Program-made: the position numbers and the translations under genes
Part shown: piece after piece, positions 25,494 through 33,964 of the stretch
Layout of the letters: each line of letters opens with the position of its first letter
Numbering within the stretch: the stretch's first letter is position 1
Notes under the pieces: generated by a model
What the model saw: only the letters and a program-made list of their open reading frames with translations
Told to the model about the DNA's origin: nothing
The model's database searches: none
Source: Sulfurimonadaceae bacterium
GTDB taxonomy: Bacteria > Campylobacterota > Campylobacteria > Campylobacterales > Sulfurimonadaceae
DNA length: 64,000 nt
Assembly (NCBI GenBank): GCA_028683835.1
Contig: JAQUHB010000008.1
Coordinates: 34,618 to 98,617 of the forward strand
Direction of reading: 5' to 3'

Positions 25494-27455
25494 TTAAACA
25501 AAATTATCTATCGTGCTCTTTGTCATAAACTTTTCACTTAAATATCGATCGATCACTTGAAGCAAAAACTCTCTATCAATTGGCTTTGCCAAATGTGCAT
25601 CCAAACCTGCACTGAGTATTCTCTCTCTATCCCCTGAAAGAGCATGTGCCGTCAGAGCAATAACTGGCGTAAAAACTCTTCGTTTTTTATCATACTCTTT
25701 AATCAGTCGGGTAGCGACGATCCCATCCATAACCGGCATATCTATATCCATCAATACGAGATCGAAATCTTCCTTTAAGAACATATCAATGGCAATTTGC
25801 CCATTAAGAGCTGTTGAAACATTGTAATTTTTTTGCTCAAGAATAGTTTTTAGAAGCTTCTGATTGATCTCATTATCTTCAGCCACTAAAATTTTCGCTG
25901 TATACAAGCTAGAATCTGGAGACTTAAATGATGAATGCTTGATTTGTTCTTTTGGAATCTTTTTCCAGATAACTTTGAGTACATCATAGAGTTTGTTAGG
26001 TAACAAAGGCAATACCACAAATCCCTCTATCTTATCAGCAGCAGCAGCCTCATACCTCTTTTTTGCATCTTTATGACCAACTTGGATTATTTGTAAGTTC
26101 GGATAATATGCTTTGATAGCATCTGCCCGTGAGGAACTGATATGATCGGTCAAAATAAAAAATGCTGTAGCACTGCTAAGCTCTCTATGAGCCAACCCAT
26201 CGATCTCGACAACTTCTACTTCAAACTTTTTGAGGTAATTTTCAAGTACTTTAAGTTGTATACTAGAACCGCTTTCTTCTGCCCAAACACATACTTTAGT
26301 TCCATGAACAAACTCATATGGAGTCTTTTCTTCTATCTTGTGCAAAATCTCAAAATAAAAACGACTTCCTTTTCCAAGCTGACTTTTTACTTTTAACTGA
26401 GAGTTTAAAAGAGTTAATAACTTATGAGAAAGATTTAGCCCAATACCTATCCCCTCTTGTGCTATTCTTTGTTTATCATAAATAGCCGCAAACGGCCTTA
26501 ATATACTTTTCATTCTATCTTGAGAAATACCGATGCCATTATCACTAACAGAATATTCTACCATGACATTATCATTGTTATATCTTGCTTTAAGTTCAAC
26601 GATAATCTTTCCATCTGCATTTTTAGAATATTTGATTGCGTTTGATATAAGATTTGAAAGAACTTTTTTTATCTTATCAAAATCTCCTAACATCACTTGA
26701 GGAAGGTGTGGATCAATCAGAAAAAATATTTGTTGATTATGATTTTCCACTACAACACTGTATTCGCTTGAAAATCTTTCGAACTCTTCAAAAGGTTTAA
26801 AGAGCACCTCTTTTTGGAGGGCAACACCACTCTCGATTTGCATCAGTTCTAAAAGATTTTCTATATTGCTCATCATCATATGCGCACTGTTGTCTATATT
26901 GAGAAGGTATTCTTTTTGAGACTTATCTAAATTCGTATCTTTTAAAAGTTCTGTATAGCCGATGATGCTATTCATCGGTGTTCTAAATTCATGCGAGATA
27001 TTTGTCAAGAATTGTTTTTTTAAACTTTCAAAATATGCATGCGCCTTTTTAGCTCTTTCTATAATAAATTGATTTTCAAGCAAGAGAAGATGTAAAACGA
27101 CACCGTTTAAGGCAAAACTTTGCAATCTTAAACTACATAAAATAATCTCTCCGGTTTTGTTTTTGATATTAATACAGTGGTCTTGCCCCTCTTCAATGTG
27201 TTGAATCCAATCATAATGCGTAACATCAACACACCCCTCTTTTGGTTCAACAAGTTTTGTCATATCATTATGATATGCATTCAAAAATTCATCATAGGTT
27301 TCAAATCCCAACGCTTCATAAGTTGAATAGTTACAACCTAAAAGTTCACCATTATCATCTAAAATAAAAAATAGATGCTTTTCAAGTTTAGCGAAGGCTA
27401 TGATAACTTCAGCGTGATCTGGGAACTGTTCAATTACTTTAGTAAATCCTTGCAT
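25494..27455 (-). CDS. Cytoplasmic PAS hybrid histidine kinase with C-terminal receiver
   Basis: The 653-residue protein has a PAS-like N-terminus (about 20-130), a HisKA domain with H155 in NISHEFRTPMN, an ATPase domain (N box SNLISNAIKYSK, G1 DNGIGISQD), a middle region (about 380-500) that looks like a degenerate receiver, and a true C-terminal receiver (EDNEINQKLL, phospho-acceptor Asp in LVLMDIDMPVMDG, Lys in AKPIDRE). No membrane segment is seen, so the signal is internal. It is a paralogue of the next gene upstream, with only one base between them. A phosphorelay would need an Hpt protein; a stand-alone Hpt-like gene is at 61999. Confidence 0.92.
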   Translation of the reverse strand: MQGFTKVIEQFPDHAEVIIAFAKLEKHLFFILDDNGELLGCNYSTYEALGFETYDEFLNAYHNDMTKLVEPKEGCVDVTHYDWIQHIEEGQDHCINIKNKTGEIILCSLRLQSFALNGVVLHLLLLENQFIIERAKKAHAYFESLKKQFLTNISHEFRTPMNSIIGYTELLKDTNLDKSQKEYLLNIDNSAHMMMSNIENLLELMQIESGVALQKEVLFKPFEEFERFSSEYSVVVENHNQQIFFLIDPHLPQVMLGDFDKIKKVLSNLISNAIKYSKNADGKIIVELKARYNNDNVMVEYSVSDNGIGISQDRMKSILRPFAAIYDKQRIAQEGIGIGLNLSHKLLTLLNSQLKVKSQLGKGSRFYFEILHKIEEKTPYEFVHGTKVCVWAEESGSSIQLKVLENYLKKFEVEVVEIDGLAHRELSSATAFFILTDHISSSRADAIKAYYPNLQIIQVGHKDAKKRYEAAAADKIEGFVVLPLLPNKLYDVLKVIWKKIPKEQIKHSSFKSPDSSLYTAKILVAEDNEINQKLLKTILEQKNYNVSTALNGQIAIDMFLKEDFDLVLMDIDMPVMDGIVATRLIKEYDKKRRVFTPVIALTAHALSGDRERILSAGLDAHLAKPIDREFLLQVIDRYLSEKFMTKSTIDNFV

Positions 27456-27456
27456 A

Positions 27457-29409
27457 TTACACCATCATTTCTAAAAGATATTTATTCAAAATTAAATCTA
27501 ATTTATTTCTTGTAAGCGGCTTAGAAAGATAATCATCTAAACCTGCTCTTAGTAATCTTTCCCTATCCCCTTCCATTGCCAGTGCTGTAACTGCGATGAT
27601 AGGCATCGTATGTCCATTTTTAACAAGATGTTCTTTGATCTCTTTTGTTGCGATCACCCCATCTTTTATTGGCATATCTATATCCATAAAAACAATATCA
27701 AAATCTTTATGGTTGCAGATATCAACAGCTTCCTGTCCATTTGACGCCGTTACTACGTTAATATTATATTCCTGCAACAAGATTTTTATAAGTCTTTGAT
27801 TGATCAGATTGTCTTCGACAACTAAAGCTAACATCCCTGATTTGATCTGTTTTTGTACCGCTTTTTTCTCATCACTACGTAAGAAAAGTTTATCAAGGTG
27901 TTCAAAAAGATTTGCAGGTAATAAAGGCTTCTTTATAACTTCATTCACAAGGTTTTTAACCTCATCACGTAAAGACTCACCTATATCAAGCATAAAAACC
28001 ACAGGCACTTTTTTAGGATATTGATTAAAGTCTGTAATCCATGTAAGATTTGACTGTGACGCTACAATATATAAAGCATCTATATCATTATAAAGTTCTT
28101 TATCGAGAATATTGACTTTTGTAGCACCCATCGAAAAAGAACGTAAGTATGTCGTTAAAAGATTTGCATCATCAATTTTACTTTCATCAAGAAGTAAAAC
28201 TTTAACATTTTTATGAGGAATCATTGCAAAAGAGTATCCACTGTATCGTGCAAAGTCGAGTGAAAATGAGAAGACAGACCCGATTCCATCTTCACTTTGA
28301 ATTTTAAGTTCCCCACCCAAAAGAGCAACTAGACCATAAGAAAGACTGAGTCCAACACCAAGTCTCTGATCTGGCTGATCCGAAGAGATAAAAGGCTGAG
28401 TAATTTCTGAAAGTCGGTTTACCGATATCCCTTTGCCATTATCTTTTACACTAAATCCTATACTACATCCGCCATTAGGATTTTTTTTGAGCAGTTTTAT
28501 TTCTACAATGATTTTACCATCTCTCGCAGTAAACTTGATAGCATTTTGAACAAGGGAGTTAATAATTTGCCTTATTTTATGGATATCACCTTCAAGCATT
28601 TTTGGAATTTTTGGGTCCATAAAAAAACCTATATGCAACCCTTTTGCGTATCCCTCTTCTACAAAAAATGTGACAAGCTCTTTAATCTCATCGATCAAGG
28701 AAAATTCAACGTTATTGAGGCTCAAACGTCCGCTTTGAATCTGGGATAGGTCCAATAAAGCTTCTATATTTGACATCAAACTTTTCGCCGAGTTGTTTGT
28801 CATTTTCAGATATTCAGCTTGAGTAGGATTTAAATGACTTTTTTCAAGAAGATATAAAAAGCCAAGAATAGCATTCATAGGGGTGCGGAACTCATGTCCA
28901 ATATTGGAGAGGATCTTTGTCTTAAGAGCCTCAATATCACTTGCTTTAGCTTTGGCTTCTTCAAGTTCAGTAACATTTTTGAGCTCTAAGATATAAAGCT
29001 CATTTTTTTCTCTTTTATATACTGTATTTTTTACTATAAAATTTAGTATTCGACCATCTTTACTCTTTGCTGTGACATAATGATCATTTTTTTTATGGAT
29101 GCGGATATAATCCATCCAACTTTTATCATCTTCAGTAAATATCTCTTCAGATTCTGAAATAAAAACTTCTCTAATACTTCCGTAACGATTTTTAAAATCC
29201 TTAATATTTTCAAATCCGAAAAGTTGAAAAAATGTTCCATTAGCACCAATATAACCACTCTGTTTATTGAAAAACAAAATTGTAGAATCATTCAGATCCA
29301 AAAGCTTATAAAAGAGTGTTTTATCTACAACTTCCTGCTCATCTAAAAAACTGGTAGTTATGCTATTTGTCTTACTGAAAAGTTTTGAAATAAAACTAAA
29401 AATAGGCAT
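27457..29409 (-). CDS. Cytoplasmic PAS hybrid histidine kinase with C-terminal receiver (paralogue)
   Basis: The domain order is the same as in its downstream neighbour: PAS-like region (about 35-150), HisKA with H172 in NIGHEFRTPMN, ATPase domain (NSLVQNAIKFTA, DNGKGISVN), a receiver-like middle lacking an obvious phospho-acceptor Asp, and a full receiver (EDNLINQRLI, Asp in IVFMDIDMPIKDG, Lys in SKPLTR). There is no membrane segment. The two kinases probably arose by tandem duplication and form an operon. The input ligands are not evident from the PAS-like sequences. The gene is divergent from nth across a 96-base gap. Confidence 0.92.
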   Translation of the reverse strand: MPIFSFISKLFSKTNSITTSFLDEQEVVDKTLFYKLLDLNDSTILFFNKQSGYIGANGTFFQLFGFENIKDFKNRYGSIREVFISESEEIFTEDDKSWMDYIRIHKKNDHYVTAKSKDGRILNFIVKNTVYKREKNELYILELKNVTELEEAKAKASDIEALKTKILSNIGHEFRTPMNAILGFLYLLEKSHLNPTQAEYLKMTNNSAKSLMSNIEALLDLSQIQSGRLSLNNVEFSLIDEIKELVTFFVEEGYAKGLHIGFFMDPKIPKMLEGDIHKIRQIINSLVQNAIKFTARDGKIIVEIKLLKKNPNGGCSIGFSVKDNGKGISVNRLSEITQPFISSDQPDQRLGVGLSLSYGLVALLGGELKIQSEDGIGSVFSFSLDFARYSGYSFAMIPHKNVKVLLLDESKIDDANLLTTYLRSFSMGATKVNILDKELYNDIDALYIVASQSNLTWITDFNQYPKKVPVVFMLDIGESLRDEVKNLVNEVIKKPLLPANLFEHLDKLFLRSDEKKAVQKQIKSGMLALVVEDNLINQRLIKILLQEYNINVVTASNGQEAVDICNHKDFDIVFMDIDMPIKDGVIATKEIKEHLVKNGHTMPIIAVTALAMEGDRERLLRAGLDDYLSKPLTRNKLDLILNKYLLEMMV

Positions 29410-29505
29410 AACAAATCCTTATATTAAAAGAAAATTTGTCTATTCTATCATAGATAAGCTAAAAAATATGATCTTTTTTTTAGCTTATCTCGATAAAATT
29501 TGGCT

Positions 29506-30153
29506 ATGAAATCAGCAACAAAAAAAGAAATTTTAGAAATCCATAAAAAATTTATCGAACGTTATGATGAAGCCATCACAGAACTTCATTATAAAAATGC
29601 GTATGAACTTGTGATAGCCGTGGCATTATCAGCACAATGTACAGATAAGAGAGTCAACCTCATCACACCTGCACTCTTTTTAAAATATCCCAATGTCCAT
29701 GCTTTAGGCTCTGCAGATATTAATGATGTAAAAAAACTTATCCAAAGTTGTTCTTTTTTTAACAACAAAGCGCAAAACATTATAAAAATGGCACAACGTG
29801 TTGTTGAAACTTATAATGGGGAAATTCCTCTTGATCCAAAAGAGCTTGTCACTCTCGCAGGTGTTGGCCAAAAAACAGCAAATGTTGTGATGATAGAGTA
29901 CACTGGTGCAAATCTCATGGCTGTTGATACCCATGTTTTTAGAGTTGCTCACAGACTCGGACTCAGTTCTGATGAAACAGCTCTTAAAACAGAAGCGACA
30001 CTGGTTAAAAAATTTAAAAATGATCTTCATGCGTTGCATCAAGGAATGGTCTTATTTGGCAGATATATCTGTACGGCAAAAAATCCAAAATGTGACAGCG
30101 AATGTTTTTTGCAAGAATTTTGTAAGAGTAAAGAAAGTTTTAAAGCACGCTAA
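29506..30153 (+). CDS. nth: Endonuclease III
   Basis: The protein is 215 residues from the ATG at 29506. It has the helix-hairpin-helix LAGVGQKTANVV with the catalytic lysine near residue 119, the catalytic aspartate in MAVDTHVFRVAHRLG near 137, and the C-terminal [4Fe-4S] loop with four cysteines (from CTAKNPKCDSECF to EFC). It removes oxidised pyrimidines and nicks abasic DNA in base excision repair. A TTG two codons upstream is in frame, but a -10-like TAAAAT ends 6 bases before the ATG, favouring the ATG and a leaderless message. Confidence 0.95.
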   Translation: MKSATKKEILEIHKKFIERYDEAITELHYKNAYELVIAVALSAQCTDKRVNLITPALFLKYPNVHALGSADINDVKKLIQSCSFFNNKAQNIIKMAQRVVETYNGEIPLDPKELVTLAGVGQKTANVVMIEYTGANLMAVDTHVFRVAHRLGLSSDETALKTEATLVKKFKNDLHALHQGMVLFGRYICTAKNPKCDSECFLQEFCKSKESFKAR

Positions 30154-30158
30154 AATAC

Positions 30159-31424
30159 TTACCTATAAACAGCTCTGTTACGTCCTGAATCTTTGGCTTG
30201 ATAGAGTGCATCATCAACTCTTTTAAACCAGATATTTAAAGTATCTTTCGGACTCACCTCAGATACACCACAACTCAAAGTAATCTTTCCGACTGTATCA
30301 AATCGTTTTTTAGCTATATTTTTCACTATTTTATTTGCAACATTTAGTGCATTTTTTTCTGAAGTATTCGGTAAAAGTATAACAAATTCTTCACCACCCC
30401 AACGCGCCAGCACATCACTTTCTCTAAGAGAATTTTTTATCTCATTTGTAACATCTATCAAGATCTCATCACCCACTAGATGACCATATTTGTCATTCAC
30501 ATTTTTAAAATGGTCTATATCACACAAAATCAGAGAAGAAACTTTCGAATAACGATGAAATTCTGCTATCTCTTTTGCAAGAAAATCATTAAACTTATCT
30601 CTTTTAAATACTTTGGTCAAAGAATCTACAAATACTTCTTCTTCCAAATTTTTTCTATTTGTTATATCTTCTCTTAATGCGATATAACCTATTTTTGTAC
30701 CATCTTTTGCATATTTTGGATGTACTCTTGTCTTTACCCAAAACGTGCTACCATCTTTTTTTCGATTTTTTAATTCGCCGATATATGTTTGATTGTTGGT
30801 AATTACTTTCCAGAAATCTTCATATACAAACGGCACCGTTTCCTGATCTTTTAGCAGATTATGTTTCTTTCCAATTAATTCACCTTTGTCATATCCTGTC
30901 AAATTGCAAAAAGCTTCATTGCACTCAATGATAGTTCCATCAAGATCTGTCGAAGAGATAGGGATATATTTATCAATCAAAAGTTTTGATGAACGCAATT
31001 CATGTTCTAAATCTTTTACTTCTGATATAAGTTTTGAAGAATGTGACTGCAGTTTTTCATAGGCGCTAATATCAATAACATTTACAAAAATCATATTAAT
31101 ATCCCCAAACATAAATTTACTCAATGTCATACAAAGAGTTTTTAGATTAAGCTCATCATCATAAAGAACGATTTCCAATTTTTCTGGAAATTCTGTTGTA
31201 TAACACTCTAAGAAGATATTGCTCAATTCATTTCCAAGAGTATTGTCACAGAATAAATGTCTCTCAAGATAAAGAAAATCTCTTTTTAGTACAGTGCTTA
31301 AAAACACATTCTCACGAGAAAATATTTTATTTACTCCACATTTTATGAGAAAAAAAGGAATAGGCAGCATCTCTAAAAATATATTATGTGATGAAATATT
31401 AAAATCAGGGACAAGAGAATTCAT
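30159..31424 (-). CDS. PAS-GGDEF diguanylate cyclase
   Basis: The 421-residue protein has an N-terminal PAS-like region (about 15-120), a short helical linker, a second clearer PAS domain (about 152-258, with TDLDGTIIECNEAFCNLTGY and a C-terminal PAC-type REDITNRK), and a GGDEF domain (262-421). The active-site GGEEF is at 343-347 and an RESD inhibitory site at 334-337, so cyclase activity with product feedback is expected. No membrane segment is present. It lies tail to tail with nth, 5 bases apart, and is divergent from the small lipoprotein gene. Confidence 0.92.
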   Translation of the reverse strand: MNSLVPDFNISSHNIFLEMLPIPFFLIKCGVNKIFSRENVFLSTVLKRDFLYLERHLFCDNTLGNELSNIFLECYTTEFPEKLEIVLYDDELNLKTLCMTLSKFMFGDINMIFVNVIDISAYEKLQSHSSKLISEVKDLEHELRSSKLLIDKYIPISSTDLDGTIIECNEAFCNLTGYDKGELIGKKHNLLKDQETVPFVYEDFWKVITNNQTYIGELKNRKKDGSTFWVKTRVHPKYAKDGTKIGYIALREDITNRKNLEEEVFVDSLTKVFKRDKFNDFLAKEIAEFHRYSKVSSLILCDIDHFKNVNDKYGHLVGDEILIDVTNEIKNSLRESDVLARWGGEEFVILLPNTSEKNALNVANKIVKNIAKKRFDTVGKITLSCGVSEVSPKDTLNIWFKRVDDALYQAKDSGRNRAVYR

Positions 31425-31527
31425 GGCATTAGCTTACAGCGTGTTATATTATAATGTTCTTAAATATTTAAAAACATATCTGTTTGAATAATAGTAAAAA
31501 AATATTTACGGGTTAAAAGATTTTAGA

Positions 31528-31533
31528 TACAAT
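31528..31533 (+). promoter_or_regulatory. Probable -10 element of the small lipoprotein gene
   Basis: TACAAT ends 6 bases before the ATG at 31540, again pointing to a leaderless transcript; no Shine-Dalgarno sequence lies in between. Confidence 0.45.
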
Positions 31534-31539
31534 TCTTCT

Positions 31540-31767
31540 ATGCTTAAATATATGATTTTTTTACTTGCTTTTTTGGCTTTAATGTTGAATGGATGTGTTA
31601 ACAGACGTGGTATATCTGCAACGTATTACAACGACTGTAGTGAGTACTATGATTCTAAGGGATATTATCATAAAGACTGTGATGAAAATATTATCGAATT
31701 TAAAGATATAAAAGATGCCCTTAAAACAAAAGAGCCTCTCCAAGAACCAAAAGGCAATGTTTGGTAG
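31540..31767 (+). CDS. Small lipoprotein of unknown function
   Basis: The 75-residue product opens with a type II signal peptide (LKYMIFLLAFLALMLNGC; lipidated Cys near residue 19). The mature part is short, with two more cysteines in a YYNDCSEYYDSKGYYHKDC stretch that could form a disulfide, and an acidic tail. I do not recognise a family. It would be attached to a membrane on the periplasmic side. It sits alone between two minus-strand genes, with its own -10 element. Confidence 0.75.
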   Translation: MLKYMIFLLAFLALMLNGCVNRRGISATYYNDCSEYYDSKGYYHKDCDENIIEFKDIKDALKTKEPLQEPKGNVW

Positions 31768-31776
31768 AAGAGCTTT

Positions 31777-32493
31777 CTATTTGATTGCTATGAATGTTGC
31801 AAAGTTATTCCATCTGAAGATGGTTTCACAATGAGAAAATCCACATCCCCTCGCCATTTTAATATTTTCTGACTCAGAATAAGGGATAAGCACATTTTCC
31901 AAAGCTTCACGCTTTTGCATGATCTCATATTGTGAATAGCCCTGCTCTTTTTTAAACTCATAATAGTAATCTATCATCTCTTTATTTAAAAGTTTATGTT
32001 CACTAATTACTTTTTCACTAAAGATAAAGATACCACCGCCATGTAAGCTCTCGCAAATCTTTTGTATCAACTTTTCTCTCACAAGCGGACGGATAAACTG
32101 CAGAGTATAATTACTAATAAAGACACTTGCTCGATCATACTCAAATTCTAAAATATCGCCCTCATAAAGCTCGATCTTAGAGTTAAAAATGTCTATCTTT
32201 TTTTTAGCTTGTTCTAACATCGCTTGTGAGTTATCGATCCCGATGAGTCTAACACCTCTTTTATCTATCTCTCTTTCAATGCTTAAGAGCGTAGAAGCAG
32301 TTGAGCAACCAAGATCATAGATTATGGAATCCTCTTTTGTATGCTTACACGTAAAGTGTTTTACTATCTCTTGCGCTTCTTTATAGTAGGGCACAGAGCG
32401 AGCAAGCATATCATCAAAGACGGCTGCAACCTCTTCATCAAATTCAAATTGTTTTTCAATTGGCTTTACAAATATTTTATCTTTCATTTTCAC
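31777..32493 (-). CDS. cmoA: Carboxy-S-adenosyl-L-methionine synthase
   Basis: The 238-residue protein has the Rossmann SAM-binding motif [17 protein letters not shown] near residue 58 and the CmoA-typical regions [14 protein letters not shown] near 27, [13 protein letters not shown] near 131 and the C-terminal [13 protein letters not shown]. CmoA makes carboxy-SAM from SAM and prephenate, which CmoB then uses to form cmo5U34 in tRNA. cmoB is not in the window. A second ATG lies two codons in and could be the start. The gene is divergent from the cyclase cassette. Confidence 0.93.
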   Translation of the reverse strand: MKMKDKIFVKPIEKQFEFDEEVAAVFDDMLARSVPYYKEAQEIVKHFTCKHTKEDSIIYDLGCSTASTLLSIEREIDKRGVRLIGIDNSQAMLEQAKKKIDIFNSKIELYEGDILEFEYDRASVFISNYTLQFIRPLVREKLIQKICESLHGGGIFIFSEKVISEHKLLNKEMIDYYYEFKKEQGYSQYEIMQKREALENVLIPYSESENIKMARGCGFSHCETIFRWNNFATFIAIK

Positions 32494-32642
32494 TACTTTT
32501 TTTATCTTTATTGGTACTTATGTCACTTGTTTAAGGCTGTTCTTTTGCTTACTCTAGTGCGAAATTATATCTCAAATAAAGATAGTTCCTGATACAATAA
32601 TGGCCTTTATTGAAAGTTTGGTATATAGCATTGAAAAAAATT

Positions 32643-33275
32643 ATGAACACCGACATCATACTCATTGACATCATCGGTTTCTCGCACAATTCATCTCAGC
32701 AACAGTTCGATATTATTACTTATCTTACCAAGAGCTACATAAAGATGTTGCAAACACTTTTGAATAATTCTCAAATGAGTTTTAGTAGAATGATAGAGGG
32801 TATTGTTCCTACAGGTGATGGTTTTTACTGTATTTTAAATCCCAGACTCAAAGGCTATGGCGTTATTTTAGGTATGAATTTTATCTATTTTACAGAACAT
32901 ATCATGGAGCGTCGTGTAGGATTTTTGGGAATTAAAGTTGCTGTTCATACAGGAGAAGTCTACCCCTTTACGGATATTTTGGGACATACTAATTATATAG
33001 GTGATGGGCTCAATGATTGTGCGCGATATCTACAAATAAAAAATGTCACTGCTTCTGCACTTATCACTTCGATACCTGCTTTTGAATCTTTTGAAAAATT
33101 CTTGAGTTCCCATCCTGACTTTGAGGAATTAGTGATTCAAAGAGAATTAAAAAGAAGTTCTTTACAAGAATTTGAAGACAAACATGGTAAAATCAGAGCC
33201 GCTTATCTGGTTTGGCTTAGACGTTCCGGCGTAATCAATCCGCCAAATATAAATTTCAATTCTTTGTTAAAATAA
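32643..33275 (+). CDS. Class III nucleotide cyclase-like protein
   Basis: The 210-residue protein is a single catalytic-type domain. The first metal-site segment is ILIDIIGFS (Asp near residue 7), the second PTGDGFYCIL (Asp near 60), followed by IKVAVHTGEVYPF and GHTNYIGDGLNDCARYL, which contains the Asn/Arg pair used in class III adenylate/guanylate cyclases. Both metal aspartates and the Asn-x3-Arg pattern therefore appear present; purine-specifying residues are not clear. There is no transmembrane or sensor domain. I chose ATG at 32643, since the catalytic fold begins at once; in-frame TTG codons at 32610 and 32631 are possible. It is followed 8 bases later by a coiled-coil gene and then a FapA gene. 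Confidence 0.7.
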   Translation: MNTDIILIDIIGFSHNSSQQQFDIITYLTKSYIKMLQTLLNNSQMSFSRMIEGIVPTGDGFYCILNPRLKGYGVILGMNFIYFTEHIMERRVGFLGIKVAVHTGEVYPFTDILGHTNYIGDGLNDCARYLQIKNVTASALITSIPAFESFEKFLSSHPDFEELVIQRELKRSSLQEFEDKHGKIRAAYLVWLRRSGVINPPNINFNSLLK

Positions 33276-33283
33276 GGAAAAAT

Positions 33284-33964
33284 ATGCGTTTTACAATTGA
33301 TGAATATTCCAAACAGTTTAAAATGTCAAAAGAACTTATTAATTCTAAACTCAGATCAAAAAAACTACATTATGTCATTGAAGATGGACAAACATATATC
33401 ATTGTCGTGCAAAGTTCTCTTGATGAAGAAAAAATAGAAGAGATTCATCAGCAAAAAAACGAGCAAGAAAAACAAACTCATCTTGCGACACAGAAAACAA
33501 CTGTCGGCATGGTCTTAGCACTTTATAAAAAAGAAAATGATCATTTAAAACAAAAAATAAGAGAACTTGAAAAGAAAATAGATTCACTCATCACAGATAA
33601 AGAAAATATGTTACGAGAGGAAAGAGATAGAATCGAACAAGTTTATAGCACAAAAGATGAACATTTAAAAAATATTCTCGAACTTATAAACAAACAACTT
33701 ACGCTTGAGCAAAAAACAGCAACCGTACATGAAGTAACGCTTAGCGATATGGAAGAAACACACATTTTACAAGAGAAAGAGAACCTTTCACATGTAGAAC
33801 TCAAAACTTATCTCAAATCACTAGATTTACAAAGTTATCAAAGAAAGATTATCAAAAAAAGATTTTTCGATGCGCTAGACCATGATATAAGAATTATCCA
33901 ACAAAATGGAAAGCTCTATCTTGACTTTGCAAAGTATGACTACTCTGATCTATTGAAATTTTGA
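33284..33964 (+). CDS. Coiled-coil protein with winged-helix-like N-terminus
   Basis: The 226-residue protein starts with a domain resembling a small winged helix (FTIDEYSKQFKMSKELINSK, then YVIEDGQTYIIV). A highly charged coiled coil follows (about 75-150, with KENDHLKQKIRELEKKIDSL), and the C-terminus (about 175-226) ends in a short FAKYDYSDLLKF motif. It has no signal or membrane segment. It lies between the cyclase-like gene and the FapA gene, with a good RBS (AAGGA) and a 4-base overlap downstream. I do not recognise a named family. The architecture suggests a scaffold or a DNA- or partner-binding adaptor. Confidence 0.75.
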   Translation: MRFTIDEYSKQFKMSKELINSKLRSKKLHYVIEDGQTYIIVVQSSLDEEKIEEIHQQKNEQEKQTHLATQKTTVGMVLALYKKENDHLKQKIRELEKKIDSLITDKENMLREERDRIEQVYSTKDEHLKNILELINKQLTLEQKTATVHEVTLSDMEETHILQEKENLSHVELKTYLKSLDLQSYQRKIIKKRFFDALDHDIRIIQQNGKLYLDFAKYDYSDLLKF

